Below, piece by piece: positions 8,455 to 16,930 of a stretch of 33,646 bases of DNA. Both the position numbers and the translations under genes were made by a program. Source of the stretch: JBMTVN01 sp046047235 (lineage in GTDB: Bacteria; Verrucomicrobiota; Verrucomicrobiia; Limisphaerales; JAHDYP01); the NCBI GenBank assembly GCA_046047235.1, contig JBJOII010000035.1, forward strand, positions 1 through 33,646, in the 5' to 3' direction. The notes under the pieces were generated by a model that searched no databases, was not told the origin of the DNA, and was given only the letters and a program-made list of their open reading frames with translations. Positions within the stretch are counted from its first letter, which is position 1. Each line of letters opens with the position of its first letter.

Positions 8455-8551
8455 GAAAGAGTTGCTCGCAATGGATTGTTGCGCTGGCATGCAGTTACGG
8501 TGCGTCAGCGCGGCTGTCTTCTGGGCGTGGGGATTTGGCGGGGAGTGATGA

Positions 8552-10042
8552 CTATGATTTAGCGTTGGGGGTGGGGTTGTGCTGGGAGTTTTCGAGGGCA
8601 AATTCCTCTTCCGGTGAGAGGACCATGCGATGGCGGGCGTAGGTGGCGAAGTAGACGAGGCCGCCTACGAACCAGAGGGCGCAGCCATAGACACCGAGGC
8701 GGTAATCGGGGTTGAGGAAGAGCGAGATCAGAGTGATGGCGGAGATGGCGAGGGCGGTATAGGCGCCGGCGTTGCCGAGGGGGCTGGTGTAGGGGCGGTG
8801 GAGGTGGGGCATGCGTTGGCGGAGGAGGATGAAAGCGAGGGCCTGCATGATGTAGGCGATGACGGCGCCGAAGACGGCCATATTGAGGAGGACGGCACCG
8901 ACGGGGACTTGTCCGAACCATTGTTCGCCGTATTCGATGACGAGGGCGGCGGCGAAGCCGATGGCGGCGCCGATGATGAGGGCGACGTGGGGTGTTTTGC
9001 GGGTGCGGTGGGTGAGGCTGAGGAATTTGGGGAAGTAACCGGCGCGGCCGAGGGAGTAGATATTGCGTCCGTAGGCGAAGATGATGGCGTGGAAGCTGGC
9101 GACGAGGCCGGCGACGGCGACGAGGGCGAGGAGGGAGGCACCGGCGCCTTTGCCGAAGATGGTTTGGAAGCCGAGGAAGAGGGGTTCATCGGAGGAGCCG
9201 AGTTTGGCTGCGCCGGGTTCGATGCCGGCGCTGAGGAAGAGTGTGAGGAAGGAGGCGACCACGAGCGTGGCGATGCCGTAGAGGAGGCCGCGGGGCATAT
9301 CGCGTTTGGGGTCATGGCTTTCCTCGGCGGCGAGCGGGAGTTGTTCGATGGCGAGGAAGAACCAGATGGCGAAGGGGAGTCCGTTGAGGATACCCGCGGT
9401 GCCGAGAGGGAGGAAGCTGGAGTGTCCGGGTTGGGGTTGGACCGTGAAGAGCTTTTCAGTGGAGAAGTGGGGGATGGCGCCGATCCAGAATACCGCGAGA
9501 ATGGCGAGGGCGAGGAAGGTGATGAAGACCGTGAACTTGAAGGTGGCCTCGACGCCGAGGATATTGAGGCCAACGAAGACGGCGTAGGCGAGCAGCCACC
9601 AGAGGGGTGCGGGGATGGAGACGCCGAGGAGGTTATTGCAGATGGCGCCGAGGTAACCGCCGATGCCGACGACGATGACGGCGGGGGTGAGGACGTATTC
9701 CATGTTTTCGGCGAGGCCGGTGATGAAGCCGCCCCAGGGTCCCATGGTGGTTCGGCCGAAGGAGTAGGCGCCGCCGGTGTGGGGGAGGGCGGGTGACATT
9801 TCGGCGAGGCAATAGCAGAGGCAGACGTACATGACGGCGATGATGCAGGTGGCGATGAAGAGTCCGCCGAAGCCGCCGGAGGCGAGGCCGAAGTTCCATC
9901 CGAAGAAGTCGCCGGAGATGACGGCGCCGACGCCCATGGCCCAGAGCGACCAGGGTCCGGCGTATTTACGGAGGCCGCGTTGTTCGAAGTATTCCTGGGA
10001 GACGCGGGTATAGGTGAGGCCGTTTGGGTTGGGTGAGGGCAT
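8552..10042 (-). CDS. Ethanolamine-type amino acid/amine permease (APC superfamily)
   Basis: A 496-aa polytopic protein with about twelve hydrophobic helices. The N-terminal region AVISGDFFGWNFGLASGGFG, the MSPALPHTGGAYSF segment, and GLAENMEYVLTPAVIVVGIG are characteristic of the ethanolamine permease branch of the APC family. Such proteins take up ethanolamine or related amines by cation-coupled transport across the inner membrane. No ethanolamine ammonia-lyase or microcompartment genes are in the window, so the substrate assignment rests on family resemblance alone. The gene stands alone, with repeat-rich spacers on both sides. The start at 10042 has no obvious Shine-Dalgarno site. Length matches the family. 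Confidence 0.85.
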   Translation of the reverse strand: MPSPNPNGLTYTRVSQEYFEQRGLRKYAGPWSLWAMGVGAVISGDFFGWNFGLASGGFGGLFIATCIIAVMYVCLCYCLAEMSPALPHTGGAYSFGRTTMGPWGGFITGLAENMEYVLTPAVIVVGIGGYLGAICNNLLGVSIPAPLWWLLAYAVFVGLNILGVEATFKFTVFITFLALAILAVFWIGAIPHFSTEKLFTVQPQPGHSSFLPLGTAGILNGLPFAIWFFLAIEQLPLAAEESHDPKRDMPRGLLYGIATLVVASFLTLFLSAGIEPGAAKLGSSDEPLFLGFQTIFGKGAGASLLALVAVAGLVASFHAIIFAYGRNIYSLGRAGYFPKFLSLTHRTRKTPHVALIIGAAIGFAAALVIEYGEQWFGQVPVGAVLLNMAVFGAVIAYIMQALAFILLRQRMPHLHRPYTSPLGNAGAYTALAISAITLISLFLNPDYRLGVYGCALWFVGGLVYFATYARHRMVLSPEEEFALENSQHNPTPNAKS

Positions 10043-10112
10043 GGATTACGACAGTAGCTGGGTTTTGGGTATTCCTAGGGCAGCGGATTAAAGGCCTTTG
10101 GGGTGAGGGGAG

Positions 10113-10182
10113 GCAAGCGGGAAGCGTGGAGCGGCAAGCGCCAAGCGCGAAGCGGTAAGGGGGAAGCGCAGAGCGCAGAGCG
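10113..10182. repeat. Heptameric tandem array 2
   Basis: Ten consecutive 7-bp units of the form NNAAGCG or NNGAGCG (GCAAGCG, GGAAGCG, TGGAGCG, CCAAGCG, CAGAGCG and others). The array runs directly into the hairpin chain at 10187. Confidence 0.85.
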
Positions 10183-10186
10183 CGGG

Positions 10187-10369
10187 CTACGGGTGCAGCG
10201 GAGCTGCACCGACTACGGTCCTGCGGCCGTTGGCCTTGGACGACTACGGCCCCTCGACAGGCTCGGGGCGACTACGGACTGTGGGGCTCGACGGGCTCGT
10301 CCTGACTGTGGGTGCTGCCTGCGGCAGCCCCTGACTAAGGTCCCTCCCGGTGGTCGGGACTGACAGTGG
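10187..10369. repeat. Mosaic chain of six hairpins with octamer spacers, family D (copy 1)
   Basis: Six different imperfect palindromes lie in a row: GTGCAGC/GCTGCAC; TCC..GGCC/GGCC..GGA; CCCC..GGGG; GGGC..GTCC; GCTGCC TGC GGCAGC; GTCCC..GGGAC. Between them is a conserved octamer, GACTACGG at 10211, 10242 and 10270, GACTGTGG at 10277 and 10304, GACTAAGG at 10333 and GACAGTGG at 10362, so spacing is roughly 25-34 bp. The copy at 12924-13106 differs at only two of 183 positions. No protein-coding frame explains it. Confidence 0.85.
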
Positions 10370-10391
10370 GGTCGCACGGCGATCCTTGTAC

Positions 10392-10420
10392 GATGGATTT
10401 CGCTGCGCGAAATCCAGTGG
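10392..10420. repeat. Intergenic hairpin repeat, family B (half copy)
   Basis: Only the first hairpin of family B is present: GATGGATTTCGCTGCG followed by CGAAATCC and AGTGG. It lies about 20 bp beyond the hairpin chain and 35 bp past the mannosidase stop codon. Confidence 0.75.
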
Positions 10421-10454
10421 CGGTGCTGGTTTTCCTGCGGGTGTGTTGGTTTTA

Positions 10455-12776
10455 CTATTGTGATGCAAGTGTGAACTCGAGGGTGCCGCCTTGGGCGATG
10501 TCCTGGTGTTGGAGGTGGGTGGTTGCGAGTGTTTGGCCGTTGAGGTGGATGCTTTTGACATGGGGGAAGAGGGTGGGGTTGGCGGAGGTCTGGATTATGA
10601 GGGTGGAGTCACCGACTTGGAGCGTGGCGCTTTGGAACAGGGGGAGGCCGAGCTCGTAGCGGTCTGTGCCGGCGATGGGGTAGAGGCCGAGGGCGCTGAG
10701 GACGTACCAGGCGGAGAGTGTGCCGGCGTCGTCATTGCCGTCGATACCATCGTAGCTGGTGCTGTATTTATGGTAGAGGATCCAGCGGGTCCATTTTCGG
10801 GTGAGGTCGGGTCGGTCGGCTGCGTTGAAGAGGTAGGCGGCGTGGATATCCGGTTCATTGCCGTGCCAGTAGTGGGGGCCGGGGTTCCAGGCTCCCTGGT
10901 TGGGGGTTGAGTTTTCGAAGAAGGCGTTGAGTTCCGAGGCGAAGCGTTCCTTGTTGCCGAAGAGGCGGATGAGGCCTTGGGGGTCGTGGGGGACCATCCA
11001 GCGCCATTGTTGGGCGCTGCCCTCGACGTAGTCACGGGTGAAGCGATTGCCGCGGTCGAGGTAAGTGAGGAGGAGGGGTTTGAAGGGGGTAAAGAATTCG
11101 CCTGAGGCGTAGCGGGGTTGGAAGTAGGCGGTTTCGGGGTTCCAGAGATTGGTATAGAAGTGCGAGTGCGCGGTGAAGAGCGCGGCGTCGTCGTGGTGGC
11201 CGAGTTGTTCGGCCAACCGGGCAATTGCGTGGTCGTACCAGGCGAACTCGAGCGTGCGGGAGACCGTTTCATTTTCGGGTCCGACCGTGCAGTAGCCGTG
11301 GTTGAGGTAATCCTGGATACCTTCACGACCGGAGAACGCGGCGTTTGGTGGTGTGGGTGCGAGGGCGGTTTGGCGCATGGCGGAGTAGGCGTGTTGGACA
11401 TCGAAGTTCGTGATGCCTTTGAGGTAGGACTCGGCGATGACGATATCGGCGGGTGTGCCGAGCATGGAATTGGAGTAGCCGGTTCCTGAGGGCCAGCGCG
11501 GTAGCCATCCGCCTTGTTCCTGCATGGTGAGCAGGGAGGTGATCATGTCGCGCTGATCATCGCGGGCGATGAGGTTGTAGAGCGGGTGGATGGTGCGGAA
11601 GGTGTCCCAGAGGGAGAGGTCGGTGAAGTAGCGGAATCCATCGGCGCTGTGGATGTTGCCGTCGAACCCGGGATATTGGCCGTTGGTGTCACTGAAGACG
11701 GTGGGCATTTGGAAGGCGCGGTAGAGGGCTGAGTAGAAGATGGTGCGTTGGTCGTCGGCGCCTTCTTGGATTTGGATTTGTGCGAGGCGGTGTTCCCAGT
11801 CGGTTTGGGCTAGGGCGAGGAGTTGGTCGAAGGACTGGCCTTGGGTTTCGTTATCGAGGTTGGCGCGGGCGTTTTGGAGGCTGGTGAAGGAGATGCCGAT
11901 ATTGAGTGTGATCGTTCTGGGTTGGCCGGTGGGATTGAATGAGAGCGTGGCTGAGCCGTTGGTGGAGTGGCTGATTCCGGAGGCAGGGGAGGAGGTGTCG
12001 AGTCGGGCGACGAGGTAGCAGGGGAGGCCGCCGTAGCGGCTGGAGAAGGAACCGAACAGCCGGGTTGAGCCTTCGATTTCCTGGGTTTCGGGGAGGATGC
12101 GCAGGGCAGTGTCGGTGCTATGGCCGTGGCCGAGGGCGTGGGAAAAGTCGAGGTGCAGGAGTGCGGTTCCTTCTTTGGGGAAGGTATAGCGATGGATGCC
12201 GGTGCGAGGGGTGGCGGTGAGTTCGACGAGCGTGGAGATTTGGGGAAGACGGACGGCGTAGTAGCCGGGGGAGGCTTGTTCTTCTCGATGGCTGAAGTGG
12301 AGTGGCTTGGGTTTGGCGGGTTTTGTGTGGCCGGGAGTTGTGAGTGATGGGGTGACGAGGCAGAGTCCACCGTCGGTGGCGCCGGTACCGATGAGCCGGG
12401 TGTGGCTGAATCCGAGGATCTGGTTATCGCCATAGTAATAGCCGGAGGTATTGAGTGCGCGGTTGCGGCTGAGGAACGACGTGGTTTCGGGGCCGAGGCG
12501 GACCATACCGAAGGGGGTGGTGGCACCGGGGAAAGTATGTCCACAGACCCAGGGGTAGCCGCCGGTGCCGATGAAGGGGTTGACGTATTGTCCGAGTGGG
12601 CCCGCGGTGACGCTGGTGAGTGGTGCGAGGGGTTTGGCTTGGACGATGGATCGGTGGCGGAGGTAAAGGGCGGTGAGCAGGAGGAGTGGTGGGGTGATCA
12701 GGATGATTAGGGTGAGGAGGATGCGGCGCAGCCAAGTCTTGAGGCGGGTTCGGTTGGGCGGATTCGGGTGCTGCAT
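10455..12776 (-). CDS. GH92 family alpha-mannosidase, membrane-anchored
   Basis: The 773-aa protein has a basic N-terminus and one hydrophobic helix (about 18-39), so it is probably an inner-membrane-anchored or exported protein. The GH92 fold begins with QYVNPFIGTGG at about 63-73, continues with FPGATTPFGMVRLGP, and has the C-terminal signature motifs. HGNEPDIHAAYLF carries the family's catalytic acid glutamate, and DGNDDAGTLSAWYVL carries the paired aspartates of the base site. GH92 enzymes are calcium-dependent inverting exo-alpha-mannosidases that trim N-glycans and yeast mannan, and they release mannose. Length fits the family. No other mannan-degrading gene is in the window, so it is not part of a visible polysaccharide locus. 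The start has no Shine-Dalgarno site. Confidence 0.92.
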   Translation of the reverse strand: MQHPNPPNRTRLKTWLRRILLTLIILITPPLLLLTALYLRHRSIVQAKPLAPLTSVTAGPLGQYVNPFIGTGGYPWVCGHTFPGATTPFGMVRLGPETTSFLSRNRALNTSGYYYGDNQILGFSHTRLIGTGATDGGLCLVTPSLTTPGHTKPAKPKPLHFSHREEQASPGYYAVRLPQISTLVELTATPRTGIHRYTFPKEGTALLHLDFSHALGHGHSTDTALRILPETQEIEGSTRLFGSFSSRYGGLPCYLVARLDTSSPASGISHSTNGSATLSFNPTGQPRTITLNIGISFTSLQNARANLDNETQGQSFDQLLALAQTDWEHRLAQIQIQEGADDQRTIFYSALYRAFQMPTVFSDTNGQYPGFDGNIHSADGFRYFTDLSLWDTFRTIHPLYNLIARDDQRDMITSLLTMQEQGGWLPRWPSGTGYSNSMLGTPADIVIAESYLKGITNFDVQHAYSAMRQTALAPTPPNAAFSGREGIQDYLNHGYCTVGPENETVSRTLEFAWYDHAIARLAEQLGHHDDAALFTAHSHFYTNLWNPETAYFQPRYASGEFFTPFKPLLLTYLDRGNRFTRDYVEGSAQQWRWMVPHDPQGLIRLFGNKERFASELNAFFENSTPNQGAWNPGPHYWHGNEPDIHAAYLFNAADRPDLTRKWTRWILYHKYSTSYDGIDGNDDAGTLSAWYVLSALGLYPIAGTDRYELGLPLFQSATLQVGDSTLIIQTSANPTLFPHVKSIHLNGQTLATTHLQHQDIAQGGTLEFTLASQ

Positions 12777-12793
12777 GGGAGGAGCGTATGGGG

Positions 12794-12919
12794 CAAGGAG
12801 TAGAGCGCCAAGCGGGAAGCGGGAAGCGGGAAGCGGGAAGCGCTGAGGGCTGAGGGCTGAGGGCTGAGGGCTGAGGGCTGAGGGTCAAGCGGTAAGCGGG
12901 AAGCGCGGAGCGTAGAGCG
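12794..12919. repeat. Heptameric tandem array 3
   Basis: Eighteen 7-bp units in strict register, including four GGAAGCG in a row and six CTGAGGG in a row, then a return to NNAAGCG types. Blocks of identical units inside a varied array suggest local slippage expansion. Family D copy 2 follows within five bases, as it does after array 2. Confidence 0.88.
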
Positions 12920-12923
12920 TGGA

Positions 12924-13106
12924 CTACGGGTGCAGCGGAGCTGCACCGACTACGGTCCTGCGGCCGTTGGCCTTGGACGACTACGGCTCCTCGACAGGCT
13001 CGGGGCGACTACGGACTGTGGGGCTCGACGGGCTCGCCCTGACTGTGGGTGCTGCCTGCGGCAGCCCCTGACTAAGGTCCCTCCCGGTGGTCGGGACTGA
13101 CAGTGG
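12924..13106. repeat. Mosaic chain of hairpins, family D (copy 2)
   Basis: Two base differences (C/T) in 183 bp from the copy at 10187-10369. One of them restores a GGGC/GCCC stem in the fourth hairpin. A seventh hairpin, CGCCGCTGCGCGGCG (13107-13121), follows here but not in copy 1. As in copy 1, a heptamer array lies immediately before it. Confidence 0.85.
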
Positions 13107-13190
13107 CGCCGCTGCGCGGCGCTGATTGTTCCGGACTACAGAAACACTGAAACTCCGGGCGCGGGTTGAAGGGCTGTTCTCTCCACTCTC

Positions 13191-13226
13191 CTGGATTCTC
13201 GCGCCTGCGGCGCGTTCGATCCCGAT
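13191..13226. repeat. Intergenic hairpin repeat, family A (copy 3)
   Basis: CTGGATTCTCGCGCC followed by TGCGGCGCGTTCGATCCCG, close to the copy at 176-212. A module like that at 17091-17120 (GAAACACTGAAACTCCGG, about 13141-13158) precedes it. Confidence 0.7.
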
Positions 13227-13266
13227 AGCGATTTCGATTTCGATCCCGAAGGGGGTGCACGAGGTC

Positions 13267-13342
13267 GGTGCAATGACTTGCGGTCACGCGGGATCCGTCT
13301 TCGCTCTGCGAGCTACGCCGGGACAAGCCGTGACCCTACCTG
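13267..13342. repeat. Intergenic repeat, family C (copy 2)
   Basis: Near-identical to 8079-8155, with the same GGTCACG/CGTGACC inverted ends and CTACCTG tail. A diverged family B hairpin (GGATTTGGCTGTGCCAAATC, about 13349-13368) follows, so the C-then-B order is kept at both sites. Confidence 0.8.
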
Positions 13343-13453
13343 CACACTGGATTTGGCTGTGCCAAATCAGGTGAGGCGTGCTGGGGTGGGATGGGTTGGA
13401 TTGGCAAACGGTGCGGTGACAGGGGTGGGTGGGGCTGGTAGAAGGACGTGCGG

Positions 13454-13675
13454 ATGGCTGCGCTGATTTTCGATCTACACATTTCGGCTGAGCGGATGCT
13501 GGATTACTACCGGGGTCGGGCGACGGTGGTGTATGCGGTGGCGACCGATGGGCGGAGTGTACAGTTTCCGGCGCAGGCAATTCAGCGGTTTGTGACGCCG
13601 GATGGGGTTCATGGTCGGTTTCGGTTGCAGTTTGATGCGCAGAACAAGTTTGTGGGGTTGGAGCGGGTGGGCTGA
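13454..13675 (+). CDS. Small DUF2835-like protein
   Basis: A 73-residue protein beginning MAALIFDLHISAERML. The pattern of a short beta-rich protein with YYRG, a central VATDGRSVQFPAQ, then RFVTPDGVHGRFRLQFD and a lysine/phenylalanine near the end (NKFVGLERV) matches the DUF2835 family as I recall it. The function of that family is unknown to me; the DGVxGRF segment is its most conserved part. I chose ATG 13454 because AAGGA at 13442-13446 lies seven bases upstream; a GTG at 13448 would be too close to it. It is the only gene in a long repeat-rich stretch. Confidence 0.75.
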   Translation: MAALIFDLHISAERMLDYYRGRATVVYAVATDGRSVQFPAQAIQRFVTPDGVHGRFRLQFDAQNKFVGLERVG

Positions 13676-13826
13676 ATTCGGCTTTGGGGGCCGAATTCAG
13701 GGGAGAGGGTGGGGCAGGGTGCTTCGCGCGAATCCGGTGTTTCAGAGTTTCGGACCAGATAGGCGCGTCTGGCGACGCGCGCGTGGGGGGGGCTGAGTAA
13801 GAGGTAGGTTCAATGATTGTGGGTGC

Positions 13827-13859
13827 AAAGAAAAACCCCGGCGCGGGGCGCCGGGGTTT
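13827..13859 (-). terminator. Rho-independent terminator of the cytochrome gene
   Basis: A 9-bp GC stem, CCCCGGCGC (13836-13844) with GCGCCGGGG (13848-13856), has a 3-base loop and is extended by AAA/TTT. On the minus strand it is followed by TTTTTCTTT, the expected U-tract. It lies about 30 bp past the cytochrome stop at 13887. Confidence 0.88.
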
Positions 13860-13886
13860 CGTGGGCTGGATTGGTGTATCTATCTC

Positions 13887-16800
13887 CTACTTCGCGGGTT
13901 TGAACGCGGGGTTTTCGGGATTGCCGCTGGACTGGATATAGGCGAGGAGGTCGAGGACTTCCTCGGGGTTGAGGAGGTTGAGGAGTCCGGTGGGCATGAA
14001 CGAGACCGGGTAGGGTTGGCGGGCTTTGACGCTGGAGAGGTCGACGACTTCACCTTCCTCGGGGTTACGGGGGTCGTAGACGATATGGAGCTGGCCGTTT
14101 TCTTCCCAGGCGCGACCGATGAGGGTGGATCCGTCGGCGAGTTCGACTTGTTCACTGCCGTATTGGTCGGAGATCACGTTGGAGGGTTCGACGATATTTT
14201 CCACGAGGTCTTTCACGCTGAAGCGGGAGCTGGAGGTGGTGAGGTCGGGGCCGAGTCCGCCACCGCTGCCATTGAACCGGTGGCAGGTATAGCAACCGGT
14301 GGAATGGAAGAGGTTGCGGCCTTGTTCGAAGTTGCGGTTTTGGAGTCCGGGGCCCACGAGGTCGAGGATATCGGCGAGGTCGTAATCCTGGCCTGGGCCC
14401 TTGGGCGGGGTGAACTCCTGGATGGCGACGGCGGGTTGTTTGAGGGAGAGCGCGTCGAGGGCGGCGCGTTCTTCTTCGTTGGTGACTTTGGCGAGGGCTT
14501 CCTTACGGATGTTGTCGATGAAGCCGCGGAAGCTATTGCCGCCCTGCCAGGGGGCGGTGCTGGGGAACCAGTTGAAGTAGGCGCGGTGGAGGGCGGGGCT
14601 CCAGCCGTTTTCGGCGACGCGCAGGGCGTAGGCGTAGGCGATTTGCTGTTGGTTGGGTCGGCTGGCGGCGGCCTTGTTGAAGGCGTCGGCGTAGCCGTCA
14701 TTCCGTGCGAGCAGGGCATCGCTGGCGTAGTTGAGGTCGGTATCGCGTGCGGTGGCGAGGAGTTGCAGTGTTTTGGGGGTGGCCGTGGGCGAGCCGAGCG
14801 TGATGAGGAGGCCGGCGAGTTCACGGTTCAGGTCCGGGTTGGTGGCGGGGAAGTGGGCATCGAGGCGTTCGATGGTTTTGCTGAGCGTGTCGCCGACCGG
14901 CTGGCCGAGTCGGATGAACGTGAGCCCGTAGGCGCGGGTGAGGGCGAGCTGGCCATCGAGGGGGAGGGTATCCCAGGGGATGGTGTGGAGTTGGTTGAGG
15001 ACGGCATCGCGGTATTGCTTGGCGTTGGCGTGGGCGAGGGCGATGGCGGTTTCGATGATGGCCCAGGGGCGTTTTTCACTGAGCGCTTGGGTGGCCCAGG
15101 ATTCAACGGGCTGGCGTTCGATGGCGACGCGGGCGGCGAAGCGGATCCAGCGGTCCTGATGCGCGAGGTAGGGCCAGGCGGTGGCGATGGCTTCGGGGCC
15201 GGTGTTTTGCTGGTGGAGTGCTTCGAGTTGCCAGCGCAGTTGGATTTCCGGTGTGGGTTTGCTCGGGGCGGCGGGGGCGGTGTTTTCGGGTCCGGCATAA
15301 GTGACGCGGTAGACGGCGGATTGGGTGCGACGTCCGCCGATGGCGAAGTAGAGGGCGCCGTCCTTGGGGTTGACCGTGAGGTCGGTGAGGGGGAGGGGTT
15401 TGCCGCTGACGAATTCTTCGCGGACGGCTTCGTAGGCTCCGCCTTTGGGGGTCATGTGGATGGCGTACATCGTGCCGTAGGTCCAGTCATTGGCGAAGAC
15501 GGCGCGCTGGTATTTGGCGGGGAAGCGTGATCCGCGGCCGGATTCGAGTCCGGTGGGGCTGCCGGGGCCGATATCGACGAGGGCGGGGAGGCTATCGGGG
15601 TAGTAGGTGGGCCATTTACCGGAGCCGGAGCGCCAGCCGAGTTCGCTGCCGCTGGTGGCGAGGCAGATCCGTGTGGGGCGGTACCAGGGCAGGCCGGCGT
15701 CCCATTCCATATCCGAGTCGTACGTGATGATGTCACCGAGGTCATTGAAGGCGAAGTCGTAGGCGTTGCGGTAACCGGAGCTGACGACCTCGAAGTTGCT
15801 GCCGTCGGGGTTGAGTCGGCAGATGTAGCCGCCGGGGGCGAGGATGCCGCGGGCGTGGCCGTTGGCGTCCCACATGCGGGGGAGGAGCTGGTCTTCCTGC
15901 CAGTGCATGGGGCTGCGGGAGAGCTGGATGCCCTCGGGGAGCTTGGTGTGGTTGCCGCAGACGACGTAGAGGGAGTTTTTGTCGGGGCCGAGCACGACTG
16001 CGTGGGTGCCGTGTTCGCCGCCGCCTTGGATGGCCTGGAGGTGTTGGGCGTCTTCGAACTGGTCATCGCCATTGAGGTCGCGGAGGCGCCAGAGGCCTTG
16101 GCGGTCGCGTTGTTCATTGACCATGACGTAGAGGCTGTCGAAGGCATAGAGGAGCCCGTGGGCGCCGCCGGCGGGGCTGTCGAGTCGTTCGATTTTGCTG
16201 GGTTCGGTTGAACCGATGGCGGAGGGGGTCATGCGGAAGAGGCCGCCGTATTGGTCACAGGCGAGGATGCGGCCCTGGGGGTCGACCGTCATGGAGACCC
16301 AGGAGCCTTCGTCGGCTTTGGGGACGGCGTAGAGCAGTTCGACCTTGAAGCCCGGGAGCGTTTCGATTTCTTCCGGCTGGATGACGATGGGGCGGCCGAC
16401 GCCGAGGCCGAGCGTATCGCCCCACGGATCGTCGCCGTATTTGCCGACGGCCTTGGCGGTTTTCCAGGTGGAGGTTCCGGCGGGGCGGGTTTCCCAGGAG
16501 GCGTCGGATTCGATGGTGATTTCGTTGCCTTCGGCGGGGCGGATACGGAGGCGGGCGAGGAGGCCGGCGGCGCCGTCGTCGTTACGGGCTTCGATGGTGA
16601 TTTCGTTGGTGCCGGGTTTGAGGTGTTCCGTGACGTTGGCACGGGAGGGGGAGCTCCAGTCGTCGTTGGCGAGCACTTCCTTGCCGTTGATGGAGACGCG
16701 GGCGTGGTTATCGCAGCCGACCCATAGAGTGGCACCGCGGATATTCTCGGGGACTTCGAAAGAGCGGCGGAAAGAGGATGTTTTGGCGTTGGCGTTGTCG

Positions 16801-16895
16801 GACCAGATCCAGGAGAATTCTGCGTGGGCAGAAGGGGTCTGGGACAGGGCGAAGCCGAAGGCGAGCAGACTGAGCCCGTGTTTAAGGATTTTCAT
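13887..16895 (-). CDS. PVC-type heme-binding CxxCH protein (membrane-bound dehydrogenase-like)
   Basis: The 1002-aa exported protein starts at ATG 16895, where a good signal peptide (MKILKHGLSLLAF, cleavage after AHA near 24) begins. Residues 25-190 resemble a galactose-binding jelly roll (WVGCDNHARVSINGKEV). A large beta-propeller of the planctomycete/verrucomicrobial dehydrogenase type follows (about 200-590), then alpha-helical HEAT-like repeats (about 600-840) and a C-terminal cytochrome c domain. The heme site is C868-Y-T-C871-H872, with probable axial ligand Met967 in SFMPTG. The family is very expanded in PVC bacteria; periplasmic oxidation of sugars or alcohols is proposed, but substrates are mostly unknown. 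The open frame continues 86 codons upstream only because the heptamer array there has no stops. There is no Shine-Dalgarno site. A strong terminator follows. Confidence 0.9.
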   Translation of the reverse strand: MKILKHGLSLLAFGFALSQTPSAHAEFSWIWSDNANAKTSSFRRSFEVPENIRGATLWVGCDNHARVSINGKEVLANDDWSSPSRANVTEHLKPGTNEITIEARNDDGAAGLLARLRIRPAEGNEITIESDASWETRPAGTSTWKTAKAVGKYGDDPWGDTLGLGVGRPIVIQPEEIETLPGFKVELLYAVPKADEGSWVSMTVDPQGRILACDQYGGLFRMTPSAIGSTEPSKIERLDSPAGGAHGLLYAFDSLYVMVNEQRDRQGLWRLRDLNGDDQFEDAQHLQAIQGGGEHGTHAVVLGPDKNSLYVVCGNHTKLPEGIQLSRSPMHWQEDQLLPRMWDANGHARGILAPGGYICRLNPDGSNFEVVSSGYRNAYDFAFNDLGDIITYDSDMEWDAGLPWYRPTRICLATSGSELGWRSGSGKWPTYYPDSLPALVDIGPGSPTGLESGRGSRFPAKYQRAVFANDWTYGTMYAIHMTPKGGAYEAVREEFVSGKPLPLTDLTVNPKDGALYFAIGGRRTQSAVYRVTYAGPENTAPAAPSKPTPEIQLRWQLEALHQQNTGPEAIATAWPYLAHQDRWIRFAARVAIERQPVESWATQALSEKRPWAIIETAIALAHANAKQYRDAVLNQLHTIPWDTLPLDGQLALTRAYGLTFIRLGQPVGDTLSKTIERLDAHFPATNPDLNRELAGLLITLGSPTATPKTLQLLATARDTDLNYASDALLARNDGYADAFNKAAASRPNQQQIAYAYALRVAENGWSPALHRAYFNWFPSTAPWQGGNSFRGFIDNIRKEALAKVTNEEERAALDALSLKQPAVAIQEFTPPKGPGQDYDLADILDLVGPGLQNRNFEQGRNLFHSTGCYTCHRFNGSGGGLGPDLTTSSSRFSVKDLVENIVEPSNVISDQYGSEQVELADGSTLIGRAWEENGQLHIVYDPRNPEEGEVVDLSSVKARQPYPVSFMPTGLLNLLNPEEVLDLLAYIQSSGNPENPAFKPAK

Positions 16896-16930
16896 GATGA
16901 GAAGTAGTTCGCCAATCCTTGGGACGGATG

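Larger units (their letters stand above)
7628..8551. other. Gene-free region rich in small hairpin repeats
   Basis: No convincing gene lies between the substrate-binding protein and the permease. About 7628-7950 holds the unrecognised leader of the signalling operon. From 7957 on, repeat modules follow one another: a short head of the mosaic family (GGACTACGGGTG at 7960-7971), family B, family C, family B again, family A, and a ~100-bp inverted-repeat element at 8354-8454. The stretch 8455-8551 shows nothing I recognise. Confidence 0.7.

Noticed and set aside
8630..9796. 388-aa plus-strand open frame
   Set aside because: It is antisense to the permease, whose twelve-helix sequence is clearly the real product; the plus frame is acidic low-complexity sequence.
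8552..10042. Complete ethanolamine utilisation locus
   Set aside because: Only the permease is present; no ammonia-lyase, reactivase or shell-protein genes are nearby.
10187..10369. CRISPR array
   Set aside because: The constant part is only eight bases and the longer parts are themselves palindromic. There are no cas genes and no unique protospacer-like spacers.
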